This document shows positions 1 to 11,131 of a stretch of 64,000 bases of DNA, piece after piece. The translations under genes and the position numbers were made by a program. The DNA is taken from positions 37,741,335 to 37,805,334 of the forward strand of contig CM036191.1 in NCBI GenBank assembly GCA_020631735.1, in the 5' to 3' direction. Source of the stretch: Saccharum officinarum. Taxonomy: Eukaryota > Streptophyta > Magnoliopsida > Poales > Poaceae. Under the pieces are notes generated by a model. The model saw only the letters and a list, made by a program, of their open reading frames with translations, did no database searches and had not been told where the DNA came from. Each line of letters begins with the position of its first letter. Within the stretch, counting starts at the first letter, position 1.

Positions 1-464
1 CACAGTTTTCGACCAAATTATGTTTGGAATCAGGAACAGTGTTCTATACAAAAGTTGTAGAGGATTTCAACAGCTTTCCAACGGTATAAACAACAACTTC
101 ATTAGATTAACAGAATAGGAGTTACAACTATTTTCCTGTGCTGCTATTTTTCTACTCATGAGGAATTTCAGACTTCTTGTCTTTACTTATGCACATGAGT
201 TTCCGTGGGATATTAGAAGGTCATTATGATGGTTAACTCACTTGGAAGAAGAAGCAAGCTACCCTTTGTTGTTCCCCTAGTTGATCTCTCTTAAGGGGGT
301 AGCCACGTGAAGAAGTAACAAGATGAAGGTTTCTTACATTCAAGTACTCCACCTAGAAGAATTAGTTATCCCTATGGTTGAGAAGTCACCATCAAGCGTA
401 GTTGGGTGTTAAATTTCAACATACCCAAGACAAGTCAGCGGCAAGGAGATATGGGACATCTACA

Positions 465-612
465 AGGATCGTAAGAATCTAAAGGATATCTTCACTAAGT
501 TGGTTTTGATCCTGTGAGATCATTGATGAATTAGAGCGATCAAGGAATATGACATGGAAGGGTGTTATCACCTAGAGAAGCAAAGTTGTTGCCGATGCTC
601 CTAGCGTAAATA
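465..612 (+). pseudogene. Remnant of gypsy RNase H / pol connection
   Basis: Translated piecemeal, this stretch still resembles the end of a gypsy RNase H domain, the part that reads roughly 'SLKYIFT' then 'IKEYD' then 'YHPGK' then 'VVADA' in the intact copies at 43490-43630 and 53050-53210. Several stop codons and shifts interrupt it, so it is a fossil with no coding capacity. Order and strand agree with the adjacent 3' LTR. Recognition is by eye; a translated search would settle it. Confidence 0.5.
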
Positions 613-910
613 GTGTGCTAGGGAGGTTCGGCGACACCAAGGTTGAGTTGTGTGAGAAACTTGAGTGATGTCACCTATACTACAAAGTGTATCACCTTGG
701 AACAAAAGGAATTGCAAAGGTCAGTTGGAGGTAATGGCATAAAGGACTAAGGGATTGTGCTTAAGAGTTGATCAAGCTATTAGGAGCAAGGTTGTAACAA
801 CGCGCAAGCTACAGCGTGATCATTGTGAGAAAATGAATAAGATCCAAAGGCAAAGCATCTATATCTCTTTGATCACCGTCTTCTGAATCTCGAGGACGAG
901 ATTCCTCTTA

Positions 911-923
911 AGGGGGGTAGAAT
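911..923 (+). other. Polypurine tract before 3' LTR
   Basis: The purine-rich run AGGGGGGTAGAA lies immediately 5' of the LTR start TGTAACACCC. This is the expected priming site for plus-strand synthesis in LTR retrotransposons. A similar tract precedes the 3' LTRs at 59643 and 54766. Confidence 0.7.
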
Positions 924-3900
924 TGTAACACCCTAAATTTTGTATTGTTTCAAAATAGATAAAATTGATTTTATTATGTATTTGTTTGTGCATTCAAATT
1001 TAGGGAATAATAAAATTTGGTGAAAATAAAATAAATCATAAGGATTAGTTACATGTGATGCACACATGCCGATGCATTTTATTTATTGTGGTGACTGGTT
1101 TTTATCTCTTTGCTAAAAGATTCAAAAACCTTTTGAAAATGGATTTGGAAAATCAATTTGAAAAAGAGAAAAAAAAGAAGAAAGACTTCATTTTCCCACT
1201 CCCTAACTCACCTTTGGCCTGCTGGCCCGGTCAGCCCGCCGGCCCGCGCGCCCTTTTCCTTTCCCCTCCCTCCTTCCAGCCCGAGCGGCCCGTTCGGCCT
1301 GCTGCTTTTCCCGCTGAGCCGGGCCGCGCACGCGCCCTTCCTTCCGCCTCCCTCCTGGGCCGGCCCATCTCGGCCGCAACCGCCCCGCCCGCGCCCTTCC
1401 TTGCATGGAGCCGCTGACGCGCCAGGCCCAGCTGTTAGTTCCACCCCCTCCCTTCCGCTCCGCTCACTCGCTCGGTCTTGAGCAACCGCCCTGTTGACCG
1501 CACCCACGCTCCATCGTGGGAGCGTCCTCCCCGTGCCCAGCCTTCAAAAGGGAGCCAAACCAATCCACCGCCTCCCCTTGCGGCCCTCCTCGCTCCATTT
1601 CCACTCGTGGAACCGCACCACCGCGCGGCAACGATTCACCGGAGGAGCCGTCTGCCCCACCGCGTCGGCCACCGTTCCTGAGCCGCCTCTACTCCGTTGA
1701 TTCCGCTCGGTGAGCTCGCCTTCATCTCCGCTTCCTCCCCATGCTATCGTTTTCTTGTTTGGTGACTTCTAGGGCCGTTTTCTTGATCACCGGCGAGGTT
1801 CTCGCCACCGGCCATGGCGGCCACCGCGTCGGTCGTCTTCCCCAGCCGCGAAAAGGGCATGGTTGTGGTCTCCATCGCCTCCGCATCATCCTGGTGCTTT
1901 CGGTTCGTCAAATCGTGCACTGTAGCGCCTTTTTGGGCAACGCCGGTGAGCTCCACGCCGCGGCAATGGCGGCGCCGCCGTCTCCACCCTCAACTCCGGC
2001 GGCTGCTTCTCTCTCTCCCCCTCCCATCTAATCTCAGCCGCCCATTCCGCATCCAATGGATGTGAAAGAAAGGTACCCTTTCGGGGGCCAATTTTGCTAA
2101 AGAGACCTCTGATTTTCATCTTTTGAAACCTGCCGTCCTTGGCGTACTCCTGGAATGCACATTCTCATTTTGAAAACATAGTTTCTTCGGTTTAAATGAA
2201 AAATACGTTTCCAGATTAATTACAGATTTGCCACTGTAGTAAAACGCTTATAAAATCGTCGTTTTAGCTCCGATTCGACCCGTTCAACTTGCGTTAGTTT
2301 CGTAATTTCATGATCTACGCATTAGTGCTACTGTTAGACCTGTTAGGAGCTTTTTAATTTCTCGATTAAGTCTAGTTTAATAGTTAGCTTTTGGGACCGT
2401 AAATAGCTCGTAACTTGTGCGTTGTAACTCCGTTTTTCGTGCAATTCGCGTCGTTGTGATCGTAGCGAGACGTAGAATATTTTCATAAACTTTTTTATAT
2501 TGTTTTTATACTGCTGGTGTACTGTTCTAATTATAGGTTTGTTTGCTATGCATGAATGCTCCTGAAATGTGTATGTTGCCGTGTTGGTCGAGTTCAAACG
2601 GTGAGTAGTACGTTGGGAACCAGGAGAACTTCAAAGACCGGCAGGACCAGCAGGAGTGTGTTAACCAAGGCAAGTATAGCATGGGCCTACCTTGATTCTT
2701 ATTCATTATATAATCTACTCATTATGCATGTGTCTAATATTGCTTGACTATAAGGAGATCCTAGCCATTGATGACTTATACCTTGATGCCTATGGGTTTT
2801 ATTGCATATGGGTAGAACGCTAGTGCTCTATTCAAACATGATCAATACTATGATTAATGGAACAAACGGATAAACATGATTTTAATAATTGAAATAAAGG
2901 GTGAAGGTGCAAATGATGTCGATCATGTTGCCCTAAACTCTCCGTAAGGACTTATCTGTAGGGCAAAAGCTGGGACATACAGCGCAACCGTGAGAGTTAT
3001 ATGGCTCTGACTTTAGCTCAGTAATAGGATCTTTTCTAGCTTGTTAGAGGTTACCCGAAAGGGCGCAAGAGGGGCTTACCACTTTGGGTATAGAACTGCC
3101 TCTGTTCTTGTGTGTATAGCCTGCGGGAATTGTGCCACAGAAAGGGGGTTCTCTATATCTGCCTACCGAGGAAACCTCGTGGCCCTAACTTGTTAGACGA
3201 GACCTATGGAAGGCTTCATAGTGTACCCTACCCGCTCACCTTGGAAGTGTTATGGGAGTAATTAACCCGGGCATATGGGCAACACGACTCACGGGTAAAG
3301 ATGCACAACCTCTGTAGAGTGTTAAAACTGTTATAACAGCCGTGCTCACGGTCACGAGCGGCTCGGAAAACTCACAGAATAACTGGTTACTTATGATGAT
3401 GTTGTTCATGGTGAACTATGATGGTATTATGACGACGATGATGATATAATGTTGATCAATAAGTCTATTTAGTTCTAGTATATGATCATGTGGGTTAATT
3501 TGGGAGCTTAAGCATAATTTGATTTTGATCAATAACAAAATGTTGTCTTACTAAAATGCAAAATGCAGTAAACCGTGTCTGCCTTTTGAGCCTCATGAAT
3601 CCCCATGTTATGCTTGTGGAGTACGAAATGTACTCACGCTTGTTTTTTTTCAATACTTTGGAAAAATCCCGGATGGGTACCAGATTTCCAGAGATTGGAG
3701 CAGACAGGCTTGTGAACAACCAGTCAGTTGTCCCTGTGGAGTGGAGTCTTCACCTGAAGACCGGAGTTGTCTTTCCGTTGTTTGCTATCTAAGGTTATAT
3801 CTTTTATAATAAGTACGTTATATATTAAGCATTGTCATTTGATATTACCCTTATTTGTAGCTATATGTGAGATTTGACTTCCTGGGCTCACATATGGTGT

Positions 3901-3934
3901 GTATCTGGTTTTGTTCTTAAAACCGGGTGTTACA
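924..3934 (+). repeat. 3' LTR (about 3.0 kb) of a Tekay-like gypsy element
   Basis: It starts TGTAACACCC and ends GGGTGTTACA, the canonical TG...CA with a terminal inverted repeat. Blocks inside, such as the 'cttgttagaggttacc' region near 3040 and 'ccctaacttgttagacga' near 3183, align with the LTRs at 36375-39159 and 59643-62427. It is therefore a related but distinct family. The GC-rich part at 1200-2030 and the ORFs in it are LTR leader sequence and are not genes. No partner LTR is in the window. Confidence 0.85.
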
Positions 3935-5812
3935 ATATGCATGGGATCGTGATTAGGGTAGCAGTAAAGCACACCGCATCTTTCTCACTATGCTGCTAGG
4001 GCCTAAAAACCCATGCACCTTTTCACACACAGAACTGGCTCAGTCCGCGCTAACTCAACAGAATGGGCCCCACGTCATCTGAGGCTCATGCTGTAGATGT
4101 TTGACAAATACCCGATCACCGGTTATCAGCCCTACCCTTAATTGGCCAGAGCTAGAATCTTCCACCAACACGCGACCCATCACTCATGGGTGGCCGTCTC
4201 CACAACGCCTGTCTCATATCCATCATCATATCCATAAGAACCAAATCTGGGGCACTCCATGCACCCTGTGCACCCCTCCATAGTAATCCTCTTGCTCCAG
4301 CCGATATCACCAAAGAAAGGGGACAAGACAAGGAATATCTCCATAACTCAATCACCACAACCCACATTGGATTCGCCAACCTACCATCTACCTCACGGGG
4401 AAGCCTCACAGCCTACCCTGATCCACTATCCACATCAACCATCCAACCATCACATCACATAACAAGGCATATATGTAATTATGATGGAAGTAAGTGCAAG
4501 CAAGTAGGTAGGCATATATAAGTGCGAGCGCGGAGCTAGGTAACCAGGGTGAAGTGGTTTTCAATCAAGACAATCAAGGCTCAGGCAATAGCATGCATCA
4601 CATATATTAGCAAATGAATAAATGTAAAGCGCTAGCAAACTACTTTGCAATGTCACATCTTTAACTTTATATTATCATCATTATTTTTTCGCGAACATAA
4701 GACCTCATACATACCGGACCTCCATCTTAGCATAAGACCAAACCTTAAGCCTAGGACCCACCACAAGTTATTCAAAATTCTTGCCATTCCTACAGAGGTA
4801 AGGGGTTGAGCACCATGCGAAAAGGGGCCCGTGAGGCCCCGGGCTAGCAGCCAAAGCGCTACGTCGTGGCCGGCAGCATCGAAGGCCAAACCGTCCAGCC
4901 GGTGAGCGCAAAGGCGCGGGGATGGTGGTCCGGCAGCTCGGAGATCCTGCACAAGGGAGATGGGGAGAACCGGAGAAGGGGCGATGTCGAGCACCATGGG
5001 GAAGAGGCTGGATGTGAAGGGGCTCGATGTTGTGGCCGACTGTGTGAGGTATGGGAGCTCTAGCAGCCAGCGCATAGGTGTGATAGCCCGGGTAAGAGGC
5101 AGGCGTGGCATGCTCTTGGCGAAGAAAATAAAAAAATCTAAGTGGTTGAAGATAACGAAAAGAAGTGCAGGGGTTTGTTTTATTTATATTAGATATGGAC
5201 CCATAAGACCTCCATGTGGCAAATCACTGTACCCTTAAGACCACCACCGATTTTATATGCTCCTGATGCACGATAGGTGAAGCCAGGTTTCGAAGGGTTT
5301 TCTCGATCGGTTGACTAAGACTCTTCCTCAAATAATACTGTGGGGCGTTCTTACCCCACCGGTCCAGTTTTGCTTTTAACACATGCGACTAGTGGTAGTG
5401 AGGGACCATCCTCAATCTGAGAGGTTATTGCTGCCAGGCAGCTAGCCACAGCATTGCAATTATATGTAGCCAAAAGCATTGCACCGCTGTGAAGGTAAAC
5501 TAGCGTGAGCAGGTTTCCCTGTTAGAGAAGTAATTCTAATTCAACATACACAGATATAACTAATTTTTGAAAGTATGATTGGAAATATTTCAGTCGTCCT
5601 ATATATTTCAGGGTAGCATGCTTAGATACAGTTTAAAATTATTTAGAAAACGGAGAGTGGGGGAAGAACAACATCATATATAGGGGCAATATTGAAGTCT
5701 CCCTCTCTCTCTCTCTCCAAAAGATAAAAAGGTTCTGGGCTGAAAAATTTGCAGAAAAAACATTTTGATGGCTCTAACGAACGTCTGTTGTGGATGGAAA
5801 TGTTACGGAGTA
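3935..5812. other. Intergenic, no gene recognised
   Basis: I see no gene here. Overlapping ORFs on both strands at 4653-5238 sit in a GC-rich island flanked by two 'cataagacct' motifs (about 4697 and 5200) in direct orientation. Neither protein resembles anything I know. A short CT microsatellite lies at 5699-5716. The island could be a transduplicated gene fragment, but there is no terminal repeat to prove it. Confidence 0.4.
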
Positions 5813-5939
5813 CTCCCTCCATCCCAAAATAAGTACACATCTCGCTTATCGAGGAGTCAAACATTTTCAAGTTTGACCAAATATATACACAAAAGTACTA
5901 ATATTTATGATGTATAATAAGCATCATTATATTGATCAT
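5813..5939 (+). mobile_element. Truncated Stowaway-like MITE
   Basis: The left end reads CTCCCTCCATCCCAAAATAA after a TA dinucleotide, the hallmark of grass Stowaway (Tc1/mariner-derived) MITEs. Inner sequence 'tttgaccaaat' and the AT-rich core are also typical. The right terminal repeat is missing and homology fades near 5939, so the element is truncated. Confidence 0.65.
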
Positions 5940-6264
5940 GCAGGGTAAACGACCCATAGACAGAGGATTGTCTGTAAGGTTTTTGGAATCTGAACATAGT
6001 TAGCTAAATAGACAGATCATACAATGGACTCTCACTTTAGCTGTCTGCAAGTTATTTAATACTATGCATATAGCAATGACCAATCGTCAATTCCATTTTG
6101 TATATCATTGTGTTGCTATATGATACAAAACAAAGCAAGCTTAAATAAGATGGACATGACTACAATATTTTTAGAACCATCGATATAAAAGATATATTAT
6201 ATATTTATATATAATAGTATAATATAATTTAATAGTTTTCATTAATCAAATATAGCATAACATC
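5940..6264. other. AT-rich intergenic spacer
   Basis: There are no ORFs, repeats or recognised elements. The last part (6180-6260) is very AT-rich and ends in the ATC target duplication of the CACTA element. Confidence 0.5.
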
Positions 6265-6281
6265 CACTACTGGATTAAGGT

Positions 6282-6840
6282 GCTTTGCCGAGTGCCGAAT
6301 GCACCCGGCAAAGGCTACTTTGCACTCGGCAAATCCTTTGCCGGGTGCAGCACTCGGCAAAGAGCCTCCGGCAAAAAAATTAGTCGGCAAAGATTTCTTT
6401 GCCGGGTGCTTTTTATCGGGCACTTGGCAAAGACTTTGCCGAGTGCAAACCCGGCAACCGGCAAAGAAAAGTGGTCGTTACGGCGCCGGCTCCGTCATCC
6501 CTTGCTTTGCCGGGTGCCATGTCAGAGGCACCCGGCAAAGATTTTTTAATTTTTTTTCAAATTTTCTTTGCCGGGTGCCGAGCCGGGAGGCACCCGGCAA
6601 AGATTTTTTTTTAATAATTTCTTTGCCGGGCGTCGCACCGCGGGGGCACCCGGCAAAGAGTTTTTTTATTTTTTTCGTAATTTCTTTGCCGGGTGCCAGA
6701 TCATGGGGCACCCGGCAAAGATTTTTTTTTTGAAAAAACTTTGCCGGGTGCCCTGGCCCTGGCACTCGGCAAAGCTGGGAATTGCTTTCAGAGAATTTCC
6801 AGATTTGCCGAGTGCCAGGGCCAGGGCATCCGGCAAAGCC
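6282..6840. repeat. CACTA-1 left subterminal repeat array with serial palindromes
   Basis: More than a dozen copies of the CTTTGCCGGGTGCC motif occur in both orientations. From about 6509 to 6774 they form five consecutive palindromes, each a motif, a short unique spacer and the inverted motif. T-rich linkers separate them at a spacing near 58 bp. In En/Spm such subterminal motifs bind the element-encoded TNPA-type protein; that role here is inferred. Confidence 0.85.
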
Positions 6841-7295
6841 TCAAAAATTAATTTTTTTATTTTGTTTTTTTGATTCTATAATCACAAACACAGCATATAA
6901 AAGATATGTATCACATCTGAAGCATCACAAAGACAATATATATATATCACATCCATCTCATCACAAACTCAATACCACATATATATCACATCACGAATAC
7001 AATACCTCACATACACGACATCATAAACATAATAGGTCCAATTACCATCGAAACAAGTCGATAGTGGATCACAGTGCATCACATGTCCATCAAGCGGTGA
7101 AAAAGAGATACAAACTAAAGGTGGGGAGGAAACTGAGTGCCTGGTGAAGGAAACTCGACACCGCCTGCTTGCGTCTGAGATGGGTCATTCGAACCTACCG
7201 ACGGAGGCGGCATAAAGGACAAGATATTCAGGCGCTTAGAGTGGGTCATCTAATGAAAGCACTAGTCGAAGCAATATGGATTCATACTCACTGGA

Positions 7296-7949
7296 CTAGC
7301 TACAACTGGCGGCGGCGCTGGAGCGAACATATGGCATCTTTAGTGCTTTAAGGAGCTTGTGTGCCTCGTACATGGTCTTCGGCAACATGTGGTTTTTTGG
7401 AAGCAGGGTGCCAACCACGGCCAACACCTTATCGAAGCCTTCTCGACTCCAGTTTAAATCGGACTTCAACCCCATCAAGCGACTTATGACATCCAGCTGG
7501 GAGACCTCAGAATGAGCGTGAAGGGGTTTCTGTGCTGAGTCCATCATGTACTTGAACGCATCTACGGCTGCCTGCATCTCTGCCTCCTCATGTCCTTCAG
7601 CAAGCAGTGCTTGGTGAACATCATCTACCATGTCTGCTACCCCAGCATCAGCATCGAAAGCCTCGACGCGTTGTCTCACCACCTCCTCTCTCATACGATC
7701 GGCTTCACCATGGTGGACCCACCGGGTGTAGTTCGGCGTAAACCCATTCTTGTGCCGATGTGTACCCATGAGTTCCTTGTCTAGCATTCTCCTGTTACCA
7801 CACTTGTTGCAGGGACACAAAGCCATTTTTGGGAATTTTGCGGCCTTGCCAAATGCACGATTCAAGAAACGATCGGTCTTCTGCATCCATTCATAGCTGG
7901 CATCACCCTGACTTGTTCGGCCCGTGTACATCCACCGACGGTCCTCCAT
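7296..7949 (-). pseudogene. TNP2-type CACTA transposase, N-terminal fragment
   Basis: The 217 aa frame begins MEDRRWMYTGR and includes a Cys-rich CPCNKCGNRR stretch and a WVHHGE motif. This matches the transposase-associated domain at the N-terminus of plant TNP2-like proteins; compare MDRWWMYDLS...CPCKDCRN in the larger CACTA at 26629. A second conserved block, 'GFDKVLAVVGTLLPKNHMLP', is also shared. Homology stops just before the next conserved Cys segment, so the catalytic core has been lost. A weak splice acceptor lies just upstream of the ATG. It is a remnant and unlikely to encode a working transposase. Confidence 0.85.
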
Positions 7950-8042
7950 CCTCTAGCATATATAACACCACCACAGGTGACCATCAATTGCATCTACGCG
8001 GTGTCCCTACTCTCTAATAGGTGAGGATAGGTCCTAATCCCA

Positions 8043-8243
8043 CCCGCGGATGCGTAGATGAGGTTAGTTTCCATGCTCCGCTCCTTTCCGAGACGGAATT
8101 TCGGCAGCACCTCCCCACCGTTCTCCTGATACACGTCCTGCAAGGGAGAGTGTGTATCCAGAGAACAATGGAGAGGTGATGCTGAAACACCGTCTCGAAC
8201 CGGAGCGGAGCATGAAAACTAACCTCAACTACGCATTCGCGGG
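8043..8243. repeat. Foldback with ~90 bp imperfect arms
   Basis: Arms at about 8043-8134 and 8153-8243 are reverse complements with scattered mismatches, separated by a loop of about 18 bases. Matching blocks include 'gatgaggttagtttccatgc' against its complement near 8200-8225. Length and mismatch level resemble a plant miRNA-like or young hairpin precursor. Part of the left arm ('ttcggcagcacctcccc', near 8101) recurs at about 8559 in front of a short GC hairpin. Confidence 0.75.
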
Positions 8244-8604
8244 CTGTCTAAAAAGCGTGGACAATCCAAAATAGATACGGTCGCAGATATGCAAAGGTCC
8301 GCATATCTCCAACCATATCTCTTTCGAACGGGAGACACCTAACTAGGTTACGCGACCAAAAACCACATACGGATAGAGGGGTTATACCTAGGGTGGTGGT
8401 GAGGTCCGGGTAGCGAGACGGTGGAGAGTCGGTGCAGTGGCGAGTCGACGCGGTGCAGGAAGACCCGCAGCGCCGACGAAGATGATCGGGGTCGCCGAGT
8501 CCCTCCCACAGGTCCTCCTGCAAAAAAGGGCAAAAATGGTTAGTGTCGACTCAAAATTTCGGCAGCACCTCCCCTGCACGGGGAGGTTCCCAAAACCTGC
8601 AAAA

Positions 8605-8712
8605 AACATGACACGAAGGCCAACAACCACATATATACCAAACATGGCACGAAGGCCAACAACCACATATATACCAAACATGAACACGAAGGCCAACAAC
8701 CACCAATATATC
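8605..8712 (+). repeat. Three tandem copies of a 36 bp unit
   Basis: The unit contains 'cacgaaggccaacaaccac' followed by an AT-rich segment and repeats at 36 bp spacing (starts near 8606, 8642, 8678), with small changes in the third copy. It lies inside CACTA-1. Confidence 0.85.
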
Positions 8713-8775
8713 AGGAGGAGTCATGTACTTTAGTTCTCTTTCCATGCACATGAAAGTATTGAAGTAGTACAACAA

Positions 8776-9016
8776 CAATTACTACTAACCCTACAACTAC
8801 TACTAACACTACTACTAACAACTACTTAACTACTAACAATGCTAATAGTAAGAACTACTTAACTATTAACAACTACTACTACTAACCACTACTACTTACT
8901 AACTACTACTATTTACTAACCCTACAACTAACACTACAACTAAAACTACTAACTACTACTACTAACACTACAACTAACTACTACTAACACTACTAACTAC
9001 TACTACTACTACTAAC
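8776..9016 (+). repeat. Degenerate (ACT)n simple-sequence region
   Basis: About 240 bases are made almost only of ACT, AAC and CTA triplets in irregular order. This is a degenerate trinucleotide microsatellite inside CACTA-1 with no coding signal. Confidence 0.85.
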
Positions 9017-9159
9017 ACTATAAGGGTAGGGCTTACCTTGGCGGCAAGAATGGCAAGAGCGAGGGCCAGCGACGACGGCGGGGATGACCGCAGCAGCGCG
9101 AGGATCAACGGCCGGTCCGAACGGCGTGGGGATCGACGGGCGGTCGGGTCGGCACCTTC

Positions 9160-9720
9160 CTCTTCTTCCTCCTCCCCCTTCTCTTTCTTCCTCTTCTTCC
9201 TCCTCCCCTTCACTTTTTTCCTCTTCCTCCTCCCCTTTTTTTCTTCTTCTTCCTTCCTCCTCCCTTCTTCCACCTACCTCATCTACTGCTGGCCGGCGGC
9301 GGGAGGAGCCCGGCGGCCAGACCACGGGCAGCTGGCCTCGTCGGGGATGGCCGGCGAGGTGGGGCCGCGTGGCCGCCACGGCCGGTGAGGCTGGGGCGCC
9401 GGGGCCAGGCAGGAGCGCCGGCCGAGCGTCGGCCGGGCCGAGCGCCGCCGGGGTCGTCGGGGCAGGACCATGGCCTCAGGGCCGCCGAATCCGGGTTGCA
9501 GCGCCGGCCGGCCGCCGGGGCGAGCGCCGCCGGGCGTGGGCGCGGCTCGCGCGGGCGCTGGGCCGCCGGTGCCAGCGCCGCGTGGTCGCCGGGACTGGGC
9601 GGCATAGCAGCGAGGCGCGGGCGTGGCGAGGCGCGGGCGTGGAGAGGCGCGGGCGCGGCGGAGCGCGAGGGCGGCGGCGGCGGCTGCGGACAGCAGGCGC
9701 GGGGTCGATCTGCTGCAACA
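9160..9720. other. Polypyrimidine tract and GC-rich block inside CACTA-1
   Basis: 9160-9280 is a CT-rich tract (TTCCTCCTCC-type repeats). 9290-9720 is extremely GC-rich with local repeats such as 'gaggcgcgggcg'. Long frames on both strands come from base composition: the products are rich in Arg, Ala, Gly and Pro with no recognisable domain. It could be captured host DNA or element leader sequence. I do not call a gene. Confidence 0.6.
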
Positions 9721-9792
9721 GAATAGGGTTGGGACGGGCCGGCCTTTTTAGTCATGCGCCTTTGCCGGGTGCCAGGTGACGACGGCAGCCAG

Positions 9793-10831
9793 CAAAGAAT
9801 TTTTTAAAATTTCTTTTTAAATTTCTTTGCCGGGTGCCCCATGACCTGGCACCCGGCAAAGGCTTCTTTGCCGGGTGCCCTGGGTGGCACCCGACAATTT
9901 TTTGTTTTTGTTTTTTTGACCTCATTTTTTTTGTGGGGACTTGCTACAGTAAATATATCCCTGTTTCAAAATTTGGGACAATTATGAGTTCTTTAACAAT
10001 ATTTCCTTAATTTTTTCCGTTGCATTGAATTTTTCCGACTATTCTAAATTTGAACTGCAAGTACATGAAATAATGGAATTTCGTCATTCAAAAAATAGTA
10101 TTCATGATATTTAGGCTATGTTGAGGCCGTATGCAGGAAGTGGCATGAAATGTCGCGCATCATGTTGTCGTAACATGACGATGTACTCGCGAGGGAAGTT
10201 TATTTAAATTATATAAAATCCAAACGATATCCGAAAATCACGAAACTTGTCGATGTGTCTTGTTACCACATGTGGAGGCCCTGGTTATGTGATCACAAGT
10301 GGAGATGCAACTGGGTTTTAGGCAGCCGACGTCGCAACTTGCTCGAAACTTTCTCAATTTTTAACCAGAGCCTCCACATGTGGTAACAAGACACATCGAC
10401 AAGTTTCGTGATTTTCGGACATCGTTTGGATTTTATATAATTTAAATAAACTTCTCCCGCGAGTACATCGTCATGTTACGACAACATGCATGATGCATGA
10501 CATTTCATGTCACTTCCTGCATAAGGCCTCAACATAGCCTAAATATCTTGAATACTATTTTTTGAATGACGAAATTCCATTATTTCATGTACCTGCAGTT
10601 CAAATTTGGAATAGTCGGAAAAATTCAATGCAACGGAAAAAATTAAGAAAATATTGTTAAAGAACTCATAATTGTCCCAAATTTTGAAACAGGGACATAT
10701 TTACTGTAGCAAGTCCCCACAAAAAAAATAGGATAAAAAAAACAAAAAAAAATTTGCCGGGTGCCAGGTCATGGGGCACCCGTCAAAGAAATTTAAAAAG
10801 AAATTTTAAAAAAAATTAAAAAAATTCTTTG
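9793..10831. repeat. Large inverted repeat (about 0.47-0.5 kb arms, 74 bp loop)
   Basis: The left arm 9793-10287 and right arm 10362-10831 are reverse complements. In the inner ~350 bp I count about 13 differences (roughly 96 percent identity). Outer parts include CTTTGCCGGGTGCC motifs and T-rich linkers, with one extra motif block (~36 bp) in the left arm only. The loop is 10288-10361. A transcript across it would fold into a near-perfect long hairpin. Confidence 0.9.
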
Positions 10832-11131
10832 CCGGGTGCCTAACGGCGTGGAACCCGGCAAAGGCTGACGGCCGCTGGCCGCCGTCAAGCCGGCCACCTT
10901 TGCCGGCGGCCATATTTTGCCGAGTGGCCGGCACCCGGCAAAGACCAATTTTTGCCGACGGCTGGAATTTGCCAGGTGCCCGGCACCCGGCAAAGGCTGA
11001 TTTGCCGGAGGCCTTTCTTTGCCGGGTGTCTCCAGGCCTGGCACCCGGCAAAGAATTTCTTTGCCGGGTGCCCGATAAAAAGCACCCGGCAAATTTTTTT
11101 GCTCGCGGCAAATCAGCCGTTTCCTGTAGTG
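10741..11131. repeat. CACTA-1 right subterminal repeat array
   Basis: There are multiple direct and inverted CTTTGCCGGGTGCC variants between the large inverted repeat and the right terminus. Orientation mirrors the left array at 6282-6840. Confidence 0.85.

Larger units (their letters stand above)
1..923 (+). mobile_element. Decayed 3' internal region of a Ty3/gypsy element
   Basis: This stretch lies directly upstream of a TGTAACACCC LTR and ends in a CGAGGACGAGATT box followed by a purine-rich tract (about 910-923), the same junction seen before the 3' LTR of the intact gypsy element at 59609-59642. No long reading frame survives. The first ~170 bases resemble the non-coding leader of the 36-62 kb element (sequence around 40550-40660, including an 'agaagttgtaga' / 'gctttccaac' pattern), so leader-like and pol-like sequence now sit close together. 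That suggests a large internal deletion. The 5' side is cut off by the window edge, so no target duplication can be tested. Confidence 0.7.
6265..11131 (+). mobile_element. CACTA-1: non-autonomous CACTA (En/Spm) transposon
   Basis: The ends are CACTACTGGATTA (6265) and TTTCCTGTAGTG (ending 11131), which are CACTA terminal inverted repeats. They are flanked by a 3 bp target duplication, ATC, at 6262-6264 and 11132-11134. Both subterminal regions are packed with direct and inverted copies of CTTTGCCGGGTGCC. The interior holds the N-terminal part of a TNP2-like gene on the minus strand (7296-7949), a foldback (8043-8243), simple repeats, a GC-rich block (9290-9720) and a large inverted repeat (9793-10831). 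The catalytic transposase part and any TNPA-like gene are absent, so movement would need enzymes from another element. Confidence 0.95.

Noticed and set aside
4653..5238. Opposed ORFs of 152 and 92 aa
   Set aside because: No recognisable domain, no terminal repeats or splice logic; kept only as a note in the intergenic description.
6282..6840. Regularly spaced palindromic repeats resembling a CRISPR array
   Set aside because: They are CACTA subterminal motifs bounded by CACTA ends and a 3 bp duplication, in a plant genome, with no cas genes.
6280..6873. Several ORFs encoding repeated 'FAGC', 'GTRQR', 'HPAK' peptides
   Set aside because: Translation of the CTTTGCCGGGTGCC subterminal repeats in different frames; also at 10793-11197.
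9084..9779. Long plus- and minus-strand ORFs in a GC-rich block
   Set aside because: All frames are open because of base composition; products are low-complexity Arg/Ala/Gly/Pro with no domain, and the block is inside CACTA-1.
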